A DNA stretch of 64,000 bases, taken from NCBI RefSeq assembly GCF_001013475.1, contig NZ_JZEF01000006.1:248001-312000 (forward strand), given 5' to 3'. Positions 27,352-35,505 of this stretch are shown in pieces (the first letter of the stretch is position 1; each line of letters begins with the position of its first letter). Under the pieces are notes generated by a model. That model had not been told where the DNA came from, made no database searches, and saw only the letters and a list, made by a program, of their open reading frames with translations. The stretch is from Xanthomonas arboricola pv. juglandis (GTDB lineage Bacteria; Pseudomonadota; Gammaproteobacteria; Xanthomonadales; Xanthomonadaceae). The position numbers and the translations under genes are program-made.

Positions 27352-29238
27352 TCAGCCCAACGGTTCGTCGGACAGATAGGTGTAACCGGTCAACCCTGCT
27401 TCCAGCGCATCGCTCAGTTCCTGTGCGCGCTCGGGCGGTAGCTGCGCGGCAGCGATGCGCTCGGCGTAGGTCGCACGCAGCGTGTCCAGCTGATAGCCCA
27501 CGTAGTCCAGCATCACATCGGTGGTATCGCCGCGGCGCTGCTGCGCGATGCGATAGCCATCGCCGTCCACGGCCACTTCCACCGCATCGGTATCGCCGAA
27601 CAGGTTATGGATATCGCCCAGGATTTCCTGGTAGGCACCGACCAGGAAGAAGCCGATGCGATAGCTCTCGCCCGGATTCAACGTGTGCAGCGGCATCGAG
27701 CTGTCCAGGCTTTCGTTCTCGACGTAGGTCTTGACCATGCCGTCGGAGTCGCAGGTCATGTCGGCGATGATGCCGCGCCGCTGCGGCGCTTCGTTCAAGC
27801 GCTCGATCGGCACGATCGGGAACACCTGGTCGATCGCCCACACATCCGGAATCGACTCGAACACGCTGAAGTTGACGAAGTACTTGTCGACCAGCCGCTC
27901 GTTGAGCTCGTCCAGCACCGGGCGATGGCTCTTCTCGTCGAAACTCAGGCGTGCACGCACGCCATGCGCAATCGCATAGAACAGGTCATCGATACGCGCG
28001 CGGTGGGTCAGGTCGATCTGGCCCAGTGCGTAAGCACTCAAGCCTTCGGCATGGAAGTGCTGCGCCTCCTGGAACAGTTCCACCGCCGGGCGCACATCGA
28101 GCTCGTCGTGGATCTCGCGCAGGTGGCGGATCGCTGCCGGCTCGTCGTCGTGCGCATCCGGCACGCGGCCTTCCGGCGCCTGCTCCACTTCGGACACGTT
28201 GGCGATCAGCACCGCGTGGTGGGCGGTCATCGCGCGGCCGCATTCGGTGACGATGCGCGGCGGGGTCAGGCCGTGCTCTTCGCAGGCGCTGGCCAGCGGC
28301 TGCACGATGTTGCTGGCGTAGGAATGCAGGCCGTAATTGATCGAGCAATAGCTGCGCGAGCGCGTGCCTTCGTAATCGATGCCCAGGCCGCCGCCGACGT
28401 CCACATGGCTGATCCTGGCGCCCAGCCGCGACAGCTCCACGAAATAGCGCGTGGCCTCGCGCATGCCGTTGGCGATGTCGCGCACGTTGGAGATCTGCGA
28501 GCCCATGTGGAAATGCAGCAGTTGCAGGCTGTCGGCGTACTCGGCGTCGCGCAGCGTCTTCCACAGGTCCAGCACCTGCCGTGGCGACAGCCCGAACTTG
28601 GCCTTGTCGCCACCGCTGTTCTGCCACTTGCCCGCGCCAAGCGAGGCCAGGCGCATGCGCACGCCCAGGCCCGGCTTGACGTCCAGCGCGCGCGCCTCTT
28701 CCAGCACCAGCTTCAGCTCGGAGGGCTTTTCGATGACGATGAAGGTCTGCAGGCCGAGCTTGCGGCCGATCAGCGCCAGGCGGATGTATTCGCGGTCCTT
28801 GTAGCCGTTGCAGACGATCAGCCCGCCCGGGCGCGACAGCGCCAGCACCGCCATCAGCTCCGGCTTGCTGCCCGCTTCCAGGCCGAAGCCGTCGCCGTGG
28901 TGGCTGGCCAGCGTGCCGGCCACGCCGCGATGCTGGTTGACCTTGATCGGGTAGACGGCCGTGTAGCCGCCGGCGTAGTCCCATTCGGATTGCGCCTGCG
29001 CGAACGCCGCCTGCAGCTTGCCCAGGCGCTGGCCCAGGATGTCCGGGAAACGCACCAGCAGCGGCAGCTTGGCGCCGGCTGCGCGCGCGGCGTCCACCAC
29101 CTCGGGCAACGACACCGACGGACCGTCGCTGGTCGGCGTGACCACCACATGTCCGGCGTCGTTCACATCGAAATACCCGTCGGCCCAATGCGGGATCGAA
29201 TAGGTCTTGCGGGCTTGGTCGAGGGACCAATCGCTCAT
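27352..29238 (-). CDS. speA: biosynthetic arginine decarboxylase
   Basis: SpeA (628 residues) is a PLP enzyme that decarboxylates arginine to agmatine, the first step of putrescine/spermidine synthesis. The PLP lysine lies in AVYPIKVNQHRGV. GGGLGIDYEGTRS, the EAGSKPELM segment and CGRAMTAHHAVL are typical of the alanine-racemase-fold decarboxylases. ATG 29238 (MSDWSLDQARKTYSIPHW) is the family start; the open frame to 29457 covers the intergenic repeat. It is divergent from speE, with an 11-bp inverted repeat in the shared promoter region. Confidence 0.94.
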   Translation of the reverse strand: MSDWSLDQARKTYSIPHWADGYFDVNDAGHVVVTPTSDGPSVSLPEVVDAARAAGAKLPLLVRFPDILGQRLGKLQAAFAQAQSEWDYAGGYTAVYPIKVNQHRGVAGTLASHHGDGFGLEAGSKPELMAVLALSRPGGLIVCNGYKDREYIRLALIGRKLGLQTFIVIEKPSELKLVLEEARALDVKPGLGVRMRLASLGAGKWQNSGGDKAKFGLSPRQVLDLWKTLRDAEYADSLQLLHFHMGSQISNVRDIANGMREATRYFVELSRLGARISHVDVGGGLGIDYEGTRSRSYCSINYGLHSYASNIVQPLASACEEHGLTPPRIVTECGRAMTAHHAVLIANVSEVEQAPEGRVPDAHDDEPAAIRHLREIHDELDVRPAVELFQEAQHFHAEGLSAYALGQIDLTHRARIDDLFYAIAHGVRARLSFDEKSHRPVLDELNERLVDKYFVNFSVFESIPDVWAIDQVFPIVPIERLNEAPQRRGIIADMTCDSDGMVKTYVENESLDSSMPLHTLNPGESYRIGFFLVGAYQEILGDIHNLFGDTDAVEVAVDGDGYRIAQQRRGDTTDVMLDYVGYQLDTLRATYAERIAAAQLPPERAQELSDALEAGLTGYTYLSDEPLG

Positions 29239-29263
29239 TTCGCTGACTCGGCTGGGGCAAAAA

Positions 29264-29326
29264 GGGCGTGAAGTGTAACGCCTGGCACGCGCAGGGTCCG
29301 TTACAATCCGCGCCGACTTCACGCCC
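29264..29326. promoter_or_regulatory. shared speA/speE promoter region with 11-bp inverted repeat
   Basis: GGGCGTGAAGT (29264-29274) is repeated in inverted orientation as ACTTCACGCCC (29316-29326), with 41 bp between. A TACAAT box (29302-29307) could be the speE -10, and TACACT on the minus strand (29277-29272) the speA -10; neither has a convincing -35. The repeat could be a paired operator coordinating the two polyamine genes. Confidence 0.45.
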
Positions 29327-29400
29327 TGCTCCTGATTGGAGCGGGGTTGGCGGGGGTTCGGGATGGCCGTCAGCAGCTTGCCTGTGCGCGGCTGCGCCCG

Positions 29401-29448
29401 ACCCTCATCCGGCGCTTTGCGCCACCTTCTCCTAAGTGGGAGAAGGAA
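29401..29448. repeat. dispersed hairpin repeat in the speE leader
   Basis: ACCCTCATCCGGCGC...GCGCCACCTTCTCC...GGGAGAAGG forms a short hairpin (CCTTCTCC / GGGAGAAGG). The reverse complement of the same element, sharing ACCCTCATCCG, GGCACCTTCTCCC and GGGAGAAGG, is found at 61186-61231. It lies between the promoter region and the speE start and would be transcribed in the speE leader. Confidence 0.75.
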
Positions 29449-29472
29449 CAGCCCCATCTTTCAGGACCTTGC

Positions 29473-30330
29473 ATGAGCGCCAACGACAACTGGTACATCG
29501 AACACTTCCAGCCGACAGGCTCGGCGATCGGCTTCCGCATCAGCGGCAAGCTGGACGAGGTGCAGTCCCCGTTCCAGAAGATCGAGATCTACCAGACCAC
29601 CGACTGGGGCAAGCTGATGCTGATCGACGGCGCGGTGATGCTGACCAGCCGCGACAATTTCTTCTATCACGAGATGATCAGCCACCCGGCGCTGTTCACC
29701 CACGCCGCGCCCAAGCGCGTGGTGATTATCGGCGGCGGCGACTGCGGCACCCTGCGCGAGGTGCTCAAGCACCCGGGCGTGGAAAGCGCCACCCAGTGCG
29801 ACATCGACGAGCAGGTCACCCGCATGTCGGAGAAGTATTTCCCCGAGCTGTGCGATTCCAACCACGATGCGCGTGCCGAGCTGCTGTTCGACGACGGCGT
29901 GGCCTACATGGCCAACTGCCCAGCCGGCAGCGTGGACATCGTGATCGTCGATTCCACCGACCCGGTCGGCCCGGCCGAGGGCCTGTTCAACAAGGCCTTC
30001 TACGAGAGCTGCTTCAAGGCGCTGAAGGACGACGGCATCCTGGTGCAGCAGTCCGAATCGCCGCTGGCGCTGCTGGCGCTGATCAACGAAATGCGCACCG
30101 AAATGGGCAAGGCCGGATTCCAGTCGTTCAAGACCCTGCCCTTCCCGCAGCCGTGCTACCCCACCGGCTGGTGGAGCGTGACCATGGCCAGCAAGCAGGC
30201 CAACGCCGATTTCGCCTTCCGCCAGGACGCCGCGCAGGCCAAGGGCTTCGAGACGCTGTACTACACCGCGCACCTGCATACCGGCGTGCTGGTCGCACCG
30301 CCGTTCGTGGCCAAGGCGCTGGGCGAGTAA
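29473..30330 (+). CDS. speE: spermidine synthase
   Basis: SpeE (285 residues) transfers aminopropyl from decarboxylated S-adenosylmethionine to putrescine. The cofactor-binding VVIIGGGDCGTLREVLKH resembles the usual GGGDGG loop with Cys in place of the first Gly after Asp. DSTDPVGPAEGLFNKAFY and the LDEVQSPFQKIEIYQT N-terminal block are characteristic. ATG 29473 follows the dispersed hairpin repeat; the frame upstream to 29347 is non-coding. It is divergent from speA, which supplies the agmatine branch of the same pathway. Confidence 0.94.
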   Translation: MSANDNWYIEHFQPTGSAIGFRISGKLDEVQSPFQKIEIYQTTDWGKLMLIDGAVMLTSRDNFFYHEMISHPALFTHAAPKRVVIIGGGDCGTLREVLKHPGVESATQCDIDEQVTRMSEKYFPELCDSNHDARAELLFDDGVAYMANCPAGSVDIVIVDSTDPVGPAEGLFNKAFYESCFKALKDDGILVQQSESPLALLALINEMRTEMGKAGFQSFKTLPFPQPCYPTGWWSVTMASKQANADFAFRQDAAQAKGFETLYYTAHLHTGVLVAPPFVAKALGE

Positions 30331-30429
30331 GCGCGGCTCACGCACCGTAGCGCGCCGCCAGCGGATGCGGGCGGCGCGCCAGTAATCACGGCCAGGCCAG
30401 GCCGTGACCAGGCAACCGTGCCGAGCGCC

Positions 30430-31041
30430 CTACAACCGCGCCAGCACCTCGGCTTTCTTGGCGTCGAACTCTTCCTGGGTCACCAGTCCCGCATCCAGCA
30501 GCTGCTTGAGCTTGCTCAGCACCTGGATCGGATCGTCCGCGGCCGCTGCCGTGCTCTGCGGTGACGAGGACGCGCTGCCCTGCGCGGTGGGTGCGTGCAC
30601 CACCACGCCACCTGCCGATGCGCGCAACTTGTCGAATTCCAGCTGCTGGCGTTTTTCGTAGGCGGATTCTTCCACCTGCTGGGCATAGGCGTAGACCCGC
30701 CGCGCCTGCTTTTTTGGAAGGCTATCGATGGATGCGTACGCGCCCTGCGTGGTGCGGCACATGATGGTGGCCCCGAGCATCTGTTCGCTCATGTGCACAT
30801 CGAGCACCTCGCGCCAGGGGAAATCGCGAAACGTCATGCCGAACAGTTTCGGGTAGACCACAATGAACCTGCGGTTGGTCAGCACCACCGCGTCAGGTGA
30901 CAGGTTCATCACCATCTTCTTCTGCACCGCGATGTACTCGACCTGCTCGTCGCGAGTCAGCAACTCGGTGACCTTGGGCAGGATCCTGCCCACTGCCGTC
31001 GGGTCCTGCTCGTCCGTCAAAAACTGCGCCAATGCGTCCAT
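30430..31041 (-). CDS. PH-domain and SHOCT-domain protein
   Basis: This 203-residue soluble protein has a bacterial PH-like domain (about residues 25-110: VVLTNRRFIVVYP followed by FRDFPWREVLDVHMSEQ), a short linker, and a C-terminal SHOCT motif (DPIQVLSKLKQLLDAGLVTQ then EEFDAKKAEVLARL). SHOCT is a short oligomerisation helix pair found at the ends of many membrane or nucleic-acid proteins. The start at ATG 31041 is preferred to the frame start at 31092. It lies next to the left edge of the mobile island, and the change in base composition begins about 170 nt upstream of it. Confidence 0.8.
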   Translation of the reverse strand: MDALAQFLTDEQDPTAVGRILPKVTELLTRDEQVEYIAVQKKMVMNLSPDAVVLTNRRFIVVYPKLFGMTFRDFPWREVLDVHMSEQMLGATIMCRTTQGAYASIDSLPKKQARRVYAYAQQVEESAYEKRQQLEFDKLRASAGGVVVHAPTAQGSASSSPQSTAAAADDPIQVLSKLKQLLDAGLVTQEEFDAKKAEVLARL

Positions 31042-31213
31042 CTGCCCTGGCGCTTCCCGCGCTGGTTGCGGCGCGGCACGCTGGTGCGGCAACTGCAGCG
31101 CAGCGACCTGGCCAATTTCCGGAAGATGCGCCAGCGCCTGGCCGGGATCGCGCCGACCGCCGACGAGGCCGCATGCAGCGCCGAGCCGCGATGCTCGGCT
31201 AAGGAGGGCCGCG

Positions 31214-31925
31214 CATGGTAGGTCACATGCCCTGCATCACATTGCGTCCCTGGCAACCACGGAGTCTCGATCCCGTAATTTTGGTTCGCGTCCAGCATAC
31301 CGCCAATTACGTAAGGAATGATCTGTGGGTCAAATAAGTACCAAGCATGCAAAATTTGCCAACACGGCACAATTAATTCCACCCCTTCAGCCGAATCAAA
31401 TGTGTAACAGTCCGCAGTGATACTTCTTTTATAAAACGGATATTCCTCTTCTGAAAAAGGACTATTTCTTCCTCCGGGAGTGCCTGAGCTAATCGGTCGC
31501 GGATGGATCTTCAGAGTTCTTATAGGGTGTTTTTTTGAGTCATAGCCCACCATGCGTCCATTGCGCCATAGAGACTGAACACCGTAGAGTCCGAGCTCTT
31601 CGATGGGACGAGTTTCCACACGCCAAGATGCAGTACCGCGTCCAAGGAACGGATAGTGTACAAATACAATGTCCACATAAAGCGGACTCGCCCCGCCTGC
31701 AATCTGCCGGCACCCTCCTACCCAAAGAACCCGCCAATCCCGACCGCGCAATCCTTCGATATAACGTCTTGGTTCATTGCCCGCCTGATCAGTTACCGAG
31801 TGCAACCCAGGTTGAGTGTCGGCATTGCCGCCTGCCTCTCTGGAGTGATCCGAGTATTCCCCGAAAGAGCGGTTCTTCGCAAATGCGACCGCTATCCCCC
31901 GCAACGCGGCTAGCGAGACGCGCAC
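31214..31925 (-). pseudogene. truncated hypothetical gene at the left edge of the mobile island
   Basis: An open frame of lower GC encodes a protein with GRDWRVLWVGGCRQ, VDIVFVHYPFLGRGTASWRV and a C-terminal EGVELIVPCWQILHAWYLFD. The coherent part stops near 31214, where base composition abruptly becomes chromosomal and the frame runs on as Arg-rich nonsense to 31017. Its 5' end abuts the inverted repeat at 31928, so both ends appear to have been cut. The fragment looks like cargo of a mobile element; I do not recognise the family. Confidence 0.5.
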
Positions 31926-31927
31926 CA

Positions 31928-32217
31928 GAGGGTCGGCAGGGATTCGTGTGAAAAACAGCTAAAAGTGAGCTAACCTGCTGTCAGCAAAGAATTTTTGGTC
32001 TCTGCGGTTATCCGCAGCAATTGTGACTGTGCCCCGGAAACCCTTTCGCGGCAATGAAGTTTCGAGGGTCCTCAGGGATTTGTGCGCAGCACGCTTCAAG
32101 CGCAGGATCTCGCGGGACTGATTTAAATTGAGGGTCGGCAGGGTTCTTGAAAGTTCTGTGTAGACAGCGAGTTAGCTCACTTTTAGCTGTTTTTCACACG
32201 AATCCCTGCCCACCCTC
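31928..32217. repeat. TnXax1-like inverted repeat pair
   Basis: The sequence from 31928 rightwards and the reverse complement from 32217 leftwards both begin GAGGGT.GGCAGGGATTCG and agree over 47 nt with one mismatch (positions 31928-31974 and 32217-32171); weaker similarity continues to about 75 nt. The right copy (32130-32217) also carries GAGGGTCGGCAGGG at its inner edge, so it is an 88-bp unit with 14-bp ends. The sequence resembles the long terminal repeats of TnXax1 and the related effector cassettes of Xanthomonas (identification from memory). Flanking 5-mers CACCA and ATCAA do not match. The 127 bp between the arms hold no gene. Confidence 0.7.
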
Positions 32218-32234
32218 ATCAACGTCGAAAGCGA

Positions 32235-33314
32235 TCACTCCCCGCGATGGCGCTGCAATGCAAGATTGGCTTGCTTCTCGTAATTGAGCGCCGCACTCGT
32301 CATCTGGTCCATTGTCTTGCCACCACTGAGGCGACTGTCCGAATACTTCACACTTGGATCTCTTGCGGAGCGGCGTATGTCGTAGAAATGAACCCGGGGT
32401 TTTACGTTTTCATCGATATAGTCGACCAATGCATCGCCGATCGCAGGCTTGTCGTTTTCGGCGAGCATTTGCTCTACCTCCGCACGGCTTACAGGCTGAA
32501 TGCTGCTCAAAAGATCAGTTGCGTCTGGATCAAGGGGGGCGTTGACGCTTCTCAAATCTCCTCCCGGGCCGAGCGTATAGCCAAGCGGCCCCCCTTCGGC
32601 AAGGGTTACGGCGGTTGGGAGGCGAACCCAGGGATCCACCACCACGGTGTTGCGCTCCCCCCATTGCGGATCCCTTGGATCGCCGATTACAACGTAAGAG
32701 TGATCTACGTTCCGATCGTTCACCCGCATAACGGGGGCATTGATTGTTCTCGTCGAAAGCGCGGCGTAGGCAAGACTTGCATGCTCTTTGCAATAGCCAC
32801 CTTGTGCTTCCGCAGCTGCTCGCGCGTATTCCAATACGGTACTGCTCCGGTTCACTCGGGTTCTCGCCACGGACGCCCTGGCCCAAGACTCACCTTTGGA
32901 AAGAACGACATCCGCCTCCTGGTTTCCAGGCCCATGAGGAAGCATATGCCGTACCTCCCTCAAGACCTCCGAAGCGATTTTCAAGTTCTTTAGAGTGGTG
33001 CTGCGCACGGTGACCTTGCGACCGCTAAAGCTGCTCACCCCAAGTTCCTCGGGTTCGCACTCCTTATGAATCTTTACGACCGATTGCGCCCCAAGACCGC
33101 TCAGAGGGTTCACGCTGGAACGGCGGTTGTAAAAATCAGCAGGTTCGGGTTGTTCGGGAGAGCGCGCAGGCCTAGGCGATAACGCCGAAAAAACCTCATT
33201 TCGGTAGCTCGTACTTCCAGGACTCCCATAAGTTGCAGAGGCTGGCGGGGTCGACGTACTGGACCTCGCTGAGGTGTCGAGTATTCGACTGAAATCAGAT
33301 AACCAGCTGCTCAC
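32235..33314 (-). CDS. XopE/HopX (AvrPphE) family type III effector
   Basis: The frame encodes a papain/transglutaminase-like effector delivered into plant cells. The expected triad is visible, numbered from the chosen start: Cys175 in GGYCKEHAS, His205 in VDHSYVV and Asp227 in VVVDPWV, as in HopX proteins. The first 60 residues are rich in Ser, Thr and Pro, like a type III secretion signal. The frame opens at a GTG at 33377, but the PIP box and -10 lie over that site, so the GTG at 33314, preceded by GCGAGAG with 6-nt spacing, is the likelier start (359 residues). It lies next to TnXax1-like repeats and a tni module. XopE3 would be the closest size match; the exact subfamily is inference. 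Confidence 0.8.
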   Translation of the reverse strand: MSSWLSDFSRILDTSARSSTSTPPASATYGSPGSTSYRNEVFSALSPRPARSPEQPEPADFYNRRSSVNPLSGLGAQSVVKIHKECEPEELGVSSFSGRKVTVRSTTLKNLKIASEVLREVRHMLPHGPGNQEADVVLSKGESWARASVARTRVNRSSTVLEYARAAAEAQGGYCKEHASLAYAALSTRTINAPVMRVNDRNVDHSYVVIGDPRDPQWGERNTVVVDPWVRLPTAVTLAEGGPLGYTLGPGGDLRSVNAPLDPDATDLLSSIQPVSRAEVEQMLAENDKPAIGDALVDYIDENVKPRVHFYDIRRSARDPSVKYSDSRLSGGKTMDQMTSAALNYEKQANLALQRHRGE

Positions 33315-33344
33315 TATCAACTCTCGCTGTATTGAGGAGTAAGT

Positions 33345-33405
33345 AGTGTGACGCCAAGACCGACGGGACATCGACACTCATCGAAGAGATGACCCCTTGA
33401 GCGAA
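33345..33405 (-). promoter_or_regulatory. PIP-box promoter (HrpX regulon) of the XopE-like gene
   Basis: On the minus strand TTCGC (33405-33401) and TTCGA (33385-33381) are separated by exactly 15 nt, an imperfect match to the HrpX plant-inducible-promoter box TTCGC-N15-TTCGC. A CACACT hexamer (33350-33345) starts 30 nt further downstream, fitting the YANNNT -10 at the required 30-32 nt. Transcription would start near 33338. Confidence 0.7.
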
Positions 33406-33449
33406 GTGGTTGGTGTTTATTTCTCTTGACAGCGGTAAAGAGACAACAG

Positions 33450-33560
33450 ATGTCCGCATGGGCCACTTTTTTTGCGACGCACTGGGGCGTGTGGGTGATC
33501 GATATCAACGATAAGCCGATCAGTCCCGACCCGCTGTTTGTCATCGGCGCCGATCGATAA
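33450..33560 (+). CDS. possible 36-residue small protein
   Basis: A short frame starts at ATG 33450 behind AAAGAGACAACAG and ends in TAA at 33560. The peptide (beginning MSAWATFFATHWGVWVIDIN) is hydrophobic at the start and contains PISPDPLFVIGADR. It might be the C-terminal remnant of a larger gene cut during island assembly. I have no family match and weak evidence that it is expressed. Confidence 0.25.
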   Translation: MSAWATFFATHWGVWVIDINDKPISPDPLFVIGADR

Positions 33561-33589
33561 GAAACATCATGCCGACCCTCCACTACGTC

Positions 33590-34609
33590 TCATTTTTTCT
33601 TCTGATGCCCCGCCCACCGATTGTGGAAGTTGGGTACTGATCGCTCCAATCTCCGAAGCACTTGATCTAGCCAAGCCGGCTGCCGTGAGCCTTTTCCGTC
33701 GTCGAAGCGACCACGATAAAGGCGATGGTCAATCCCTTTTGCGAGAAAAGTGGTTGGCCACCCGATGAGGACGTGTCGCAGAACACTCATTGCATACCGC
33801 CGATGCTCCAGTCGCCAGTGCTCGATGCCAAGACTAAGTTGGGTCGGCCTGGCTCGATACATACCGCTGGGCATGAGCTCCACCAACCCTACGCCATGAC
33901 TGCTCGTGTATAGCCCCCGGGACAGAGCACGGAGACCATTGAATATTTCCAAAGGTGCGTTAGGCACTCCGTACCAGTTCATCCAACGACTGTCCAAAGC
34001 TCGCTCAAGTCGGCGTTGGAATTGCACCTCTGCCTGTGTCGCAGGCAGGCCTACGCCAGCTAGCCTGTCGCCGCAGTGACTACACAGCAACCCGCGCTGC
34101 GGATGTGAGCTGATTCGGTGCAGGATGATAGGAGAGCCGCACCTCCTGCAAGCATCGTGTAGAACGACTTGATGTATCGAACAAACGGTCATCCATGCGA
34201 AACGCCACTTGAGCCGGAGCCAAGGCTGTTCATCGGATAGGCATACAGGACAGCACTGCTGACCGAAAGCTTTTCTCTTTCTACTCCTTATTCCAATTGG
34301 CAACACCCAGGTAAGTTCACCGCGACCACGATGCTCCTTGAACATTCGCCCCTCAACGCTGGCGATTACGCTGTTTCGGAGTCGCTCGATGCGCTCACCT
34401 GTCGAATTCGCAGCGGCGAGCAGCATGCTAGCGTCAGCGAATCGATCAATGTCGCGATTCCATGATGCGCGTTCACCGAGCACCTGCTGGCAGAAACTGT
34501 GGTCACCGACACCATTGGCCTGGGCGCTACGGTGTAGCCAAGACGAAAAACTCTCCCCCTCGTGAAGCCTGGGGTGAGCGCACCAACTTGCGCCACCCCA
34601 CGTCATCAT
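33590..34609 (-). CDS. tniQ: TniQ family transposition protein
   Basis: The 339-residue protein has the TniQ/TnsD layout: an N-terminal ESFSSWLHRSAQANGV block, zinc-ligand motifs CCPVCLSDEQPW, CSIHQVVLHDACRRCG and LLCSHCGDRL, then a helical C-terminal part. In Tn5053- and Tn7-like elements TniQ selects or recruits target DNA for the TniA-TniB machinery. Its start overlaps the tniB stop by 4 nt. The gene appears full length. Base composition is lower in GC than the chromosome. Confidence 0.88.
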   Translation of the reverse strand: MMTWGGASWCAHPRLHEGESFSSWLHRSAQANGVGDHSFCQQVLGERASWNRDIDRFADASMLLAAANSTGERIERLRNSVIASVEGRMFKEHRGRGELTWVLPIGIRSRKRKAFGQQCCPVCLSDEQPWLRLKWRFAWMTVCSIHQVVLHDACRRCGSPIILHRISSHPQRGLLCSHCGDRLAGVGLPATQAEVQFQRRLERALDSRWMNWYGVPNAPLEIFNGLRALSRGLYTSSHGVGLVELMPSGMYRARPTQLSLGIEHWRLEHRRYAMSVLRHVLIGWPTTFLAKGIDHRLYRGRFDDGKGSRQPAWLDQVLRRLERSVPNFHNRWAGHQKKK

Positions 34610-35505
34610 GCTTTCACTGGGCGTCGCTGCTGCCGGCGCTGAGACGGAGGAATGTAATCGAGCGAGCGTAATAACTGCTCATCGACGCACTCCCTCCCTG
34701 TCCCCATCGCCTCTTCCACAGCTTTAGATAGCAAAAGATTCATCTCGCCCAACAGACCTTCGCTTAGTTCGAGTATGAGCGCAGCAACTCGTTTATCCTG
34801 CAAAGGTGACTTTTCCCGCAGTGGAAGTGTTGCTTGAAATGCCGCCATTAGGCGGCGGAATTCCGTATCGAGTCGCCAAATAGGCATCCAAACAGGATGC
34901 AGCCTGTTGGCTAGCTGCTCATCTTTGGAGATCGCCACATGAGCTTCGGCGGTGCCAATAGCGACGATAGGCACCTGCAGTGTGTTGCTGAGATGCTTGA
35001 TGACCTCAAGTACGAGGCGCCTCCGATCGTTTCTTGTGCTTAGGACAGCCTGGAACTCATCAAAGATCAGCATTCTGGCACCGACGATCTTCAGTGCTGT
35101 CTGGACCTGGCGTGCTTTTACGCTGATAGGGTCTTTTGTGCGAAATGGCTGCATGAGCTGCAGAAGAATTTCGTCGTAGATTCGCGTTTCATCTGGATTT
35201 GGTGGCATCTCGATCCGAAGGACAGGCACGCGTACCGCGTCGCCCTCCAAGTTCGGATCGACAGGGTGCCTGCTCATGAACTCCAAGCCGAGTGAGGTCT
35301 TTCCGCTATTGGATTCTCCAAGCAGCAAGATGCCTGGCATGCGATGTGTCGGGGGATGATCAAGCAAGGTTTCCATCCGCTGCAGAATCGTTTCAGCAGC
35401 GGCATAGTTAAACCACTTGCTTCCCTGCATTTGCCGTAGACGCATCGCAGGCGACTGATCCATCACCGCGCGAACTTCCGGCAGAAGATGCTCTAGGTCG
35501 CTCAT
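34606..35505 (-). CDS. tniB: TniB AAA+ ATPase (TnsC-like transposition regulator)
   Basis: The 299-residue AAA+ ATPase has Walker A LLGESNSGKTSLG, Walker B MLIFDEFQ, a sensor segment VPIVAIGTAEA, and a C-terminal GEMNLLLSKAVEEA helix. TniB forms ATP-dependent filaments on target DNA and connects the TniA transposase with TniQ. It overlaps tniA and tniQ by 4 nt on each side, showing a tniA-tniB-tniQ operon. The gene looks intact. Confidence 0.9.
   Translation of the reverse strand: MSDLEHLLPEVRAVMDQSPAMRLRQMQGSKWFNYAAAETILQRMETLLDHPPTHRMPGILLLGESNSGKTSLGLEFMSRHPVDPNLEGDAVRVPVLRIEMPPNPDETRIYDEILLQLMQPFRTKDPISVKARQVQTALKIVGARMLIFDEFQAVLSTRNDRRRLVLEVIKHLSNTLQVPIVAIGTAEAHVAISKDEQLANRLHPVWMPIWRLDTEFRRLMAAFQATLPLREKSPLQDKRVAALILELSEGLLGEMNLLLSKAVEEAMGTGRECVDEQLLRSLDYIPPSQRRQQRRPVKA

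Noticed and set aside
27046..27379. Frames downstream of speA on both strands
   Set aside because: No ribosome site, no recognisable family and Arg-rich composition.
27607..29271. Long plus-strand open frame opposite speA
   Set aside because: No domain and Val/His/Gln-rich composition typical of antisense frames; speA on the other strand is certain.
31015..31221. Plus-strand frame reading RQLQRSDLANFRKMRQRLAG before TAG 31221
   Set aside because: It could be the tail of a disrupted chromosomal gene, but it overlaps the PH/SHOCT gene start and I cannot assign it; recorded only under the island junction.
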